Shown: piece after piece, positions 7,389 through 11,935 of the stretch
How the letters are laid out: the number at the start of each line of letters is the position of its first letter
Position numbering within the stretch: the first letter of the stretch is position 1
Assembly (NCBI GenBank): GCA_028287665.1
Contig: JAQBPF010000032.1
Span: 1 to 11,935 of the forward strand
Direction: 5' to 3'
Origin: Deinococcus sp.
Lineage (GTDB): Bacteria > Deinococcota > Deinococci > Deinococcales > Deinococcaceae
Length of the DNA: 11,935 nucleotides
Program-made: the position numbers and the translations under genes
The notes under the pieces: model-generated
The model's database searches: none
What the model was told of the DNA's origin: nothing
Seen by the model: only the letters and a program-made list of their open reading frames with translations

Positions 7389-8042
7389 ATGACGGATTCT
7401 TCCAGCTCCCCCACTCCCTTAGCCTCTGCCGCGCCCAGCAAACCGCGCCGCGAGCAGATTCATGAGGTCGCCAGCCGCCTGTTTTCGGAGCGCGGCTACC
7501 ATGCCACCAGCATGCGCGATCTGGCAGGCCAGCTGGGAATGCAGGGCGGCAGCCTGTACGCGCATATTGCCTCCAAAGACGAACTGCTGATCGGCATTGT
7601 AGACCGCGCCGCCCGGCAGTTTGATGGTGCCCTGTTTACCCTGCGCGGCGATCCCATGCCCGCGCCCGAAAAAATCCGCGAGGCCATGCACCGTCATATC
7701 CGCGTGGTGGCCGACAATATGGAAAGCGCCACCGTCTTCTTTCACGAGTGGAAACACCTGTCGCCCGATGCCTATACCCGCGTGACCAACTGGCGCGATA
7801 CCATCGACGCTTTTTACCGCGATCTGGTGATTCAGGGCATCCGGGAAGGCAGCCTGCGCCCCGATCTGGACCCCAAAATGACGGCCAACCTGATCCTGTC
7901 GGCGGTGAACTGGGCCTATACCTGGTATCGCCCCGGCGGCAGCATGACCCCCCGTGATGTGGCCGAACAGTACGCCGACATGCTGCTGACGGGCTTGCAG
8001 GCGGCCCCGGTGAGCACTCCATCAACCCCGGAGCACCTATGA
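7389..8042 (+). CDS. TetR-family transcriptional regulator
   Basis: This 217-residue protein has an N-terminal TetR helix-turn-helix: '[44 protein letters not shown]', roughly residues 24-67, with the recognition helix near 51-58. The C-terminal ligand domain (about 80-205) includes 'FFHEWKHL' and '[15 protein letters not shown]' and resembles TetR proteins that sense acyl-CoA-type ligands (KstR2/FadR/PaaR-like), but I cannot name the effector. The same frame opens earlier, at 7269; ATG 7389 was chosen because it places the DNA-binding domain at the usual distance from the start, although no Shine-Dalgarno precedes it, so translation may be leaderless or weak. The stop overlaps the ATG of a 22-codon mini-ORF by ATGA. 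Divergent from hisC. Confidence 0.85.
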   Translation: MTDSSSSPTPLASAAPSKPRREQIHEVASRLFSERGYHATSMRDLAGQLGMQGGSLYAHIASKDELLIGIVDRAARQFDGALFTLRGDPMPAPEKIREAMHRHIRVVADNMESATVFFHEWKHLSPDAYTRVTNWRDTIDAFYRDLVIQGIREGSLRPDLDPKMTANLILSAVNWAYTWYRPGGSMTPRDVAEQYADMLLTGLQAAPVSTPSTPEHL

Positions 8043-8107
8043 GACGGGTTCCGCTGCACTCGGCTGGCGTTGGGAAGAGCACCCAGGCGCCACCGGAGCA
8101 ACCATGA
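8039..8107 (+). CDS. 22-codon mini-ORF linking tetR and the next gene
   Basis: The ORF runs from ATG 8039 to TGA 8105-8107 and encodes [20 protein letters not shown] followed by Q-P. Its ATG overlaps the tetR stop (ATGA, 8039-8042), and its stop overlaps the start of the following gene (ATGA, 8104-8107). GGAG lies 5 nt before its ATG. The initiation region CCGGAGCACCTATGAG (8028-8043) is nearly repeated at the next gene's start (8093-8108, 14 of 16 bases). The peptide is basic and proline-rich and has no recognised domain. It may only carry ribosomes from tetR to the downstream gene, or it may be a real small protein. Double stop-start overlap plus its own ribosome site make chance less likely. 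Confidence 0.45.
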   Translation: MRRVPLHSAGVGKSTQAPPEQP

Positions 8108-8418
8108 GCAACCCCACCGTCACCGTTAAAATCCGCGACGCCCTGAAATACGCCCAGGGCCGCGCCGAACGTCTGAGCCGCACCCAGCAACTGGAAATCG
8201 GCACCGACCTGTTTATCCGCATTGCTCCCGGTGGGCGGCGTTTCCTGTTGTTCTGCCTGGAAGGAGAACCCGATCAGGCCAACGCCCGCGCCATCGCCGC
8301 CACACTGGGCCTCAAAGACCCCCAATACGGCTGGCATCAGGGGGCCACCTTGCGCTCGCTGACGGTGGTAGAGGCGGGGTCGGAAGTGGTGGCAGAAGCG
8401 CCGGAGAAAGAAGAGTAA
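8104..8418 (+). CDS. Conserved-looking protein of unknown function (104 aa)
   Basis: ATG 8104 has GGAG 5 nt upstream, and the gene shares codon character with its neighbours, so it is likely real. The protein is soluble, with no signal peptide, membrane segment or cysteine pattern. An N-terminal helix-like stretch 'IRDALKYAQGRAERLSRTQQLEIGTDLFIRIAPGGRRFLLFCLEG' (about 10-54) suggests a helix followed by beta strands; the C-terminal 14 residues are acidic (EAPEKEE). I recognise no family. It is probably expressed with tetR through the intervening mini-ORF, so it may act in, or be controlled by, the same response. Transcription should end at the hairpin 19 bp after its stop. Confidence 0.7.
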   Translation: MSNPTVTVKIRDALKYAQGRAERLSRTQQLEIGTDLFIRIAPGGRRFLLFCLEGEPDQANARAIAATLGLKDPQYGWHQGATLRSLTVVEAGSEVVAEAPEKEE

Positions 8419-8436
8419 CCCAGCAGCAAAGCCGAA

Positions 8437-8470
8437 AAGCAGGGCAAGCACCGAAATGCCTGCCCTGCTT
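8437..8470. terminator. Bidirectional hairpin terminator between convergent genes
   Basis: AAGCAGGGCA (8437-8446) pairs perfectly with TGCCCTGCTT (8461-8470), a 10-bp stem with a 14-nt loop. On the minus strand the stem continues into TTTT, so it best terminates the SRPBCC gene. On the plus strand it lies 19 bp after the 8104-8418 gene, where the T-run is short. Confidence 0.8.
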
Positions 8471-8482
8471 CACGTTGAAATC

Positions 8483-9130
8483 TCAGTTCTTCGGGTTGCT
8501 GCCCTCGAACGACGCCTTGAATTTCTGCAAGTCTTCGGCGATCTGCTGGCTGGGCTCCTCGCCAAACAGCTTGGCCACGGCTGCACCGAGCGGGCCAGCG
8601 GGCGGGCGGTAGCTGAGGGCCACGTGAATACGCGTGCCGCCCGTGGGCATGCTTTCAAACTGCACGCTGCCTGCGTTGTCCACGGTGGCTCCGGGCAGGC
8701 TGTGCCAGCCGATGCGCTCGCCGGGCTTGTCATTCACGATTTCGGCTTCCCACTCCACATGCGTGCCCAGCGGAGCCTTGGCGACCCAACGGCTGCGCTT
8801 GTCGTCCAGCACAGTCACGGTTTCCAGGTGGCTCATGATCTGGGGCAGGTTGTCCAGCTTGCGCCAGTAGTCGTAGACCTGTTGCGCGGGGCGGTCAATG
8901 ACCACACTGTGCTCTACAAAAATGGGCTTGGCGGCGCTGGCGTTGCCGCTCAGACCGGCGGCGGCCATCACGGGGTCATTGCCCGTGGCCGCGCGGTAGG
9001 CGAGGTATCCGCCCACAGCAGCCATGCCGAGGCCGAGTACACCGCGTTTCCTGAGGCCCATCAGCAGGAGTGCCCCGCCCGCCGCGCCGCTGATCATGCT
9101 GATTTGATCCATGCCTTCTGTTTTTGTCAT
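8483..9130 (-). CDS. SRPBCC-family protein with N-terminal membrane segment
   Basis: ATG 9130 is chosen because GGAGG lies 8 nt upstream; longer in-frame starts lack this. The 215-residue protein begins with a glycine-rich hydrophobic region (about 11-48, '[14 protein letters not shown]', '[17 protein letters not shown]'), probably one or two membrane passes or a DUF2892-like anchor. Residues about 70-208 form a SRPBCC / COQ10-type START fold: '[27 protein letters not shown]', then '[23 protein letters not shown]' and a C-terminal helix. This fold binds hydrophobic ligands in a cavity; members are often annotated as cyclase/dehydrase or coenzyme Q-binding, but function is seldom known. Stress-related roles are frequent guesses. 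It lies 119 bp downstream of the metallopeptidase gene on the same strand and probably has its own promoter in that gap. Confidence 0.83.
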   Translation of the reverse strand: MTKTEGMDQISMISGAAGGALLLMGLRKRGVLGLGMAAVGGYLAYRAATGNDPVMAAAGLSGNASAAKPIFVEHSVVIDRPAQQVYDYWRKLDNLPQIMSHLETVTVLDDKRSRWVAKAPLGTHVEWEAEIVNDKPGERIGWHSLPGATVDNAGSVQFESMPTGGTRIHVALSYRPPAGPLGAAVAKLFGEEPSQQIAEDLQKFKASFEGSNPKN

Positions 9131-9249
9131 GTGTGAATCCTCCGTGAAGTGCAGTGTAGGTGCGCCGCCTATTGGGGCGGGTGAAGTCTTGCCCAACACA
9201 GATTAAGGCCAAGTGGCGTGAGGAGGAACAGGTGAGCCTGGAGAACGGC

Positions 9250-10110
9250 TCAGCTGCCCTTGAAGGTGTCGCACTGGCTGGGATCGCCGCTGGTAAAGCC
9301 GCGCTTGAACCAGGTCACGCGCTGCTGGCTGCTGCCGTGCGTAAAGCTGTCGGGCACCACGTAGCCCTGGCCCTGGCGCTGAAGGGCGTCGTCACCGATG
9401 GCGGCGGCGGTGTTCAGGGCCTGGGTAATATCGGCGTCTGTCAGGTTGGCCGCCTCGGTGCCGCGCACCTTGTTGCCCCACACGCCCGCAAAGCAGTCGG
9501 CCTGCAACTCCAGACCCACGCTGTATTTGTTGCTTTCCGCCTCGCTGCGGGCCTGACGCTGGGCACGTTCCACCTGATCGGCAATGCCGAGTTCGTTCTG
9601 GACGTGGTGGCCCACCTCATGCGCGATCACGTAGGCAAAGGCAAAGTCGCCGCCGCCGCCCAGGCGTTTTTGCATGGTGGAGAAAAAGCTGGTATCCAGA
9701 TATACCTTGTTGTCCAGTGGGCAATAAAACGGCCCCACAGCGCTATTGGCGCTGCCACATCCGCTGTTGGTGCCGCCCGTGAACAGCACCAGCGTGGGCT
9801 TGGTGTAGGTACGGCCCGACTGCTGAAAAATCCCTGTCCAGACCTGATTGGTACTGCCCAGAATCCGGTCTACGAATTGGTAGCTTTCGTCGGTGGCCGG
9901 GGTCTGGCCCTGGGTCTGAGATTGCTGTGCGGGCGCCGTTTGCGAGCCGCCGCCCAGAATGACGCTGGGATCGACGCCAAAGAACATGGCAATCAGGGCA
10001 ATGACCAGGCCCCCGATGCCGCCCACCGCAATACCGCCCCCCGGCAGGCCACCGCCGCCCCGCCGATCCTGCACTCCGCCCCCACTGCTCGGAAGATTTT
10101 TCCAGTCCAT
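9250..10110 (-). CDS. YpfJ-type neutral zinc metallopeptidase, membrane-anchored
   Basis: This is a member of the putative neutral zinc metallopeptidase family (YpfJ / KPN_02809 type, Pfam PF04228). The 286-residue protein starts at ATG 10110 with GAGGAG 9 nt upstream. '[20 protein letters not shown]' is the usual beginning. A single membrane helix follows (about 27-46), then a Gln/Thr-rich linker and the exported catalytic domain. The zinc motif is H164-E-V-G-H168-H with E165 as catalytic base; '[10 protein letters not shown]' (200-209) supplies the probable third ligand E201. Cysteines at 118, 130, 206 and 280 could form disulfides. Length and motif order are normal for the family. Substrates are unknown. 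A TAGAAT hexamer on the minus strand at 10212-10207 may be its -10 element. Confidence 0.92.
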   Translation of the reverse strand: MDWKNLPSSGGGVQDRRGGGGLPGGGIAVGGIGGLVIALIAMFFGVDPSVILGGGSQTAPAQQSQTQGQTPATDESYQFVDRILGSTNQVWTGIFQQSGRTYTKPTLVLFTGGTNSGCGSANSAVGPFYCPLDNKVYLDTSFFSTMQKRLGGGGDFAFAYVIAHEVGHHVQNELGIADQVERAQRQARSEAESNKYSVGLELQADCFAGVWGNKVRGTEAANLTDADITQALNTAAAIGDDALQRQGQGYVVPDSFTHGSSQQRVTWFKRGFTSGDPSQCDTFKGS

Positions 10111-10300
10111 AACGGCGTTCTCCTCTTGATAAGGTGGCCGCGCACCCGCTCTCCCTGCACGCACGCTGACGGCAAGGCCGGGACACTGCGCGGCTGTATG
10201 AGGGGCATTCTAGGCCGGGCCATGGGGGAAAACGCTGACCGCGCCTTTAGGTTGAATTGGGGAGCAGTGGGAGCAGGGCGGGGCAATCGACGGGCGTCAC

Positions 10301-10333
10301 AAAAAAGCCCCCTCCACGCAGGAAAGGGGGCTT
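10301..10333 (-). terminator. Rho-independent terminator of the RND permease gene
   Basis: AAGCCCCCT (10305-10313) and AGGGGGCTT (10325-10333) form a 9-bp stem with an 11-nt loop. The plus strand has AAAAAA at 10301-10306, so the minus-strand transcript ends in a U-run. It lies 15 bp after the stop codon of the RND gene and separates that gene from the metallopeptidase gene. Confidence 0.9.
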
Positions 10334-10347
10334 CAGAGCTGGATGGC

Positions 10348-11935
10348 TCAGTCGCCCGCAGGCAGCGCACCCGCACCAGGATCAGAGGTCAGCGGCTCAG
10401 CTTTGGCCTGAGGCGGCTTGATCCGTTTGCGTTCAAAGGTCCAGAAGACGGTGGGCACCACGAAGAAGGTGAGCAGGGTGGACGTGATCACGCCGCCCAG
10501 AATCACGATGCCGAGGCCCCGGCGAAATTCTGCGCCGTCGCCTTTGCCCAGAATCAGGGGAATGCTGATGACGAGTACCGTGAGGGTGGTCATCAGAATC
10601 GGACGGAAGCGAAGTTCGGCGGCTTCCACGAGGGCGGCCCGCAGCGTCATGGTCCGCACCCGCTCGGTCACGAATTCCAGGTACAGAATCGAGTTTTTGG
10701 TGGACAGGCCCAGCAAGATCACCATGCCCAGCACCGTGATCACGTCTAGGTTGACCTTGAACAGGCTGAGGGTCCAGAGCGCGCCCACGATGGCGATCGG
10801 CACGGGCAGCAGCAGGTAGATGGGGTAACGGAACGAGTTGAACTGGCTGCCCAGCACGAGGTAGGTGAGCAAGATCGCCAGCACCAGCACGATGGGGCCG
10901 TAGAACACCAGATCGCCCGTCAGACCCGCACTGCCGAAGGCACTGGCATTGCCCAGCGTGACGCCGCCCGTCAGCAGGCCCGCTTTGGTTGCTGCATCCA
11001 CGATGGTTTTCTGGTAGCCGAACGGGTTGGGGCCGTCTTTGATCAGGTTGATGTCCAGCGTGGCGGTGTAGGCCTTGTTCAGTCGGCTGAGGGTGGCCGG
11101 AGCCTGCGCCAGCTGGAACGATCCGAGTTGAGACAGCGGCAGGTTGGCGTTCAATGCCTGCGAATACACCGTCTGAGACAGCAGACTCTGCTCATCTTGC
11201 ACCAGGGCTGGATCGAGGCGCACCACGATATCTATCGAGCGGTCGCCGTCACGAAGGCTGCCCGCCGTGCTGCCGTCGTTGTAGGTCCGCAGCGCCTGGG
11301 CCACATCGCTGGCGCTCAGGCCGCTGCCTGCCAGCCTGGCGGGGTCGGGCGTAAAGGTCCGTTCCTGCCGGGTGGCGCTCAGGCTGCTCTTCAGGGTAGC
11401 GATGTTGGAATCCTGAGCCAGCAGGCGCACCACGTCGCGGTTACGCTCGATCAGGAGCGCCTGCGTGGGAGCCGTGAGGGCCAGCGTGATATCGGCGCTT
11501 CCGCCGGGACCGCCCTGCTGGGCCGAGACACGCAGTTCTGATCCTGGCAGGGCGCGGGCCACTGGTTGCAGGGCCTGCAGGTAGCGGGCATTGAGAATCT
11601 CGATGCTCTCGCGCTCGGCCTTGGGAATCAGAGTCACGGTGAGGCTGGATGAATTGGCACTGCTGCCGCCCAGTGCGCCGCCGCTGCCCACGCTGGTCTG
11701 CACCAGCCGCACTTCGGAGCGGGCCAGCAGGTTTTCTTCTATCCGGCGGGTCAGGCCGTTGGTGGTGGCCAAATCGGTGCCCACCGGAAGTTCCAGATCG
11801 ACCGTCAGAATGCCGCTGTCGCTGGCAGGCGTGAAGGCAAAGCCCACGTTCCGCATGGCCAGCGGCACACTGAACAGGAACAGGGCCGCCACCAGCATCA
11901 CGATCCAGGAGCGGTCCAGCACGCGCTCCACACCT
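10348..11935 (-). CDS. RND efflux permease, C-terminal half (5' end beyond window)
   Basis: About 528 residues of an AcrB-type resistance-nodulation-division transporter are present; a full protein is about 1,000-1,050, so the first half lies past the right edge. The fragment opens with a transmembrane segment ('[14 protein letters not shown]', TM7). Then comes the second periplasmic loop (about 30-335), followed by five membrane helices. Conserved sites are '[13 protein letters not shown]' (358-370), 'GLSTKNSIL' (408-416, the G-x-x-x-KN-x-IL motif), 'RFRPILMTT' (441-449) and '[12 protein letters not shown]' (469-480), ending in 'VVPTVFW' (491-497). The class exports drugs, lipids or metals by proton exchange; the sequence here resembles the multidrug (HAE1) branch more than the heavy-metal branch. 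The frame continues through the edge, and the GTG near 11931 is not a start. Confidence 0.93.
   Translation of the reverse strand, partial: GVERVLDRSWIVMLVAALFLFSVPLAMRNVGFAFTPASDSGILTVDLELPVGTDLATTNGLTRRIEENLLARSEVRLVQTSVGSGGALGGSSANSSSLTVTLIPKAERESIEILNARYLQALQPVARALPGSELRVSAQQGGPGGSADITLALTAPTQALLIERNRDVVRLLAQDSNIATLKSSLSATRQERTFTPDPARLAGSGLSASDVAQALRTYNDGSTAGSLRDGDRSIDIVVRLDPALVQDEQSLLSQTVYSQALNANLPLSQLGSFQLAQAPATLSRLNKAYTATLDINLIKDGPNPFGYQKTIVDAATKAGLLTGGVTLGNASAFGSAGLTGDLVFYGPIVLVLAILLTYLVLGSQFNSFRYPIYLLLPVPIAIVGALWTLSLFKVNLDVITVLGMVILLGLSTKNSILYLEFVTERVRTMTLRAALVEAAELRFRPILMTTLTVLVISIPLILGKGDGAEFRRGLGIVILGGVITSTLLTFFVVPTVFWTFERKRIKPPQAKAEPLTSDPGAGALPAGD

Noticed and set aside
10207..10212. 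TAGAAT on the minus strand as a promoter -10 for the metallopeptidase gene
   Set aside because: The hexamer is good and well placed, but no convincing -35 lies 16-18 bp upstream, so it is mentioned only in the gene entry.
9160..10749. A 529-residue plus-strand open frame across the metallopeptidase and RND genes
   Set aside because: It runs antisense to two recognised genes and through a strong terminator hairpin.

Overview
The window looks like chromosomal DNA from a GC-rich bacterium, most probably Deinococcus or a close relative. That is inferred from GC-rich codon use, frequent GTG starts and the resemblance of several proteins to Deinococcus types; no rRNA or other decisive marker is present. 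Ten substantial coding regions are visible, two of them cut by the window edges. There is no tRNA, rRNA, CRISPR array, prophage or intact insertion sequence.

Layout. Positions 1-751 (minus) hold the N-terminal part of a lipoprotein with Ig-like domains. An AT-rich, apparently non-coding stretch (752-1282) follows; it carries a 20-bp-period direct repeat. A major facilitator transporter (1283-2497, minus) is divergent from a small uncharacterised protein (2649-3026, plus). A two-gene plus-strand unit follows: hen1 (3172-4587), encoding a 3'-terminal RNA ribose 2'-O-methyltransferase, and, 5 nt later, a secreted PstS-like protein with eroded ligand motifs (4593-5618). The PstS-like gene overlaps tail-to-tail with a cysteine-cluster (YkgJ-type) gene (5561-5902, minus). 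That gene lies downstream of a lone hisC (6009-7109, minus), and the gap between them is largely an imperfect inverted repeat.

Divergent from hisC is a TetR-family regulator (7389-8042, plus). It is followed by a well-formed 22-codon mini-ORF that overlaps both neighbours by ATGA, and then by a 104-residue protein of unknown function (8104-8418). A strong hairpin terminator separates this unit from a convergent minus-strand group: a membrane-anchored SRPBCC protein (8483-9130), a YpfJ-type neutral zinc metallopeptidase (9250-10110), a strong terminator (10301-10333), and the C-terminal half of an RND efflux permease (10348 to the window end).

Best leads. Hen1 normally works with the RNA-repair enzyme Pnkp, but no pnkp gene is next to it here; its partner in the transcription unit is instead a periplasmic-type PstS-like protein. 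The mini-ORF between tetR and the unknown gene has its own Shine-Dalgarno sequence and looks like a translational coupler or a small protein. HisC departs from the usual sequence at two motifs near its cofactor site.
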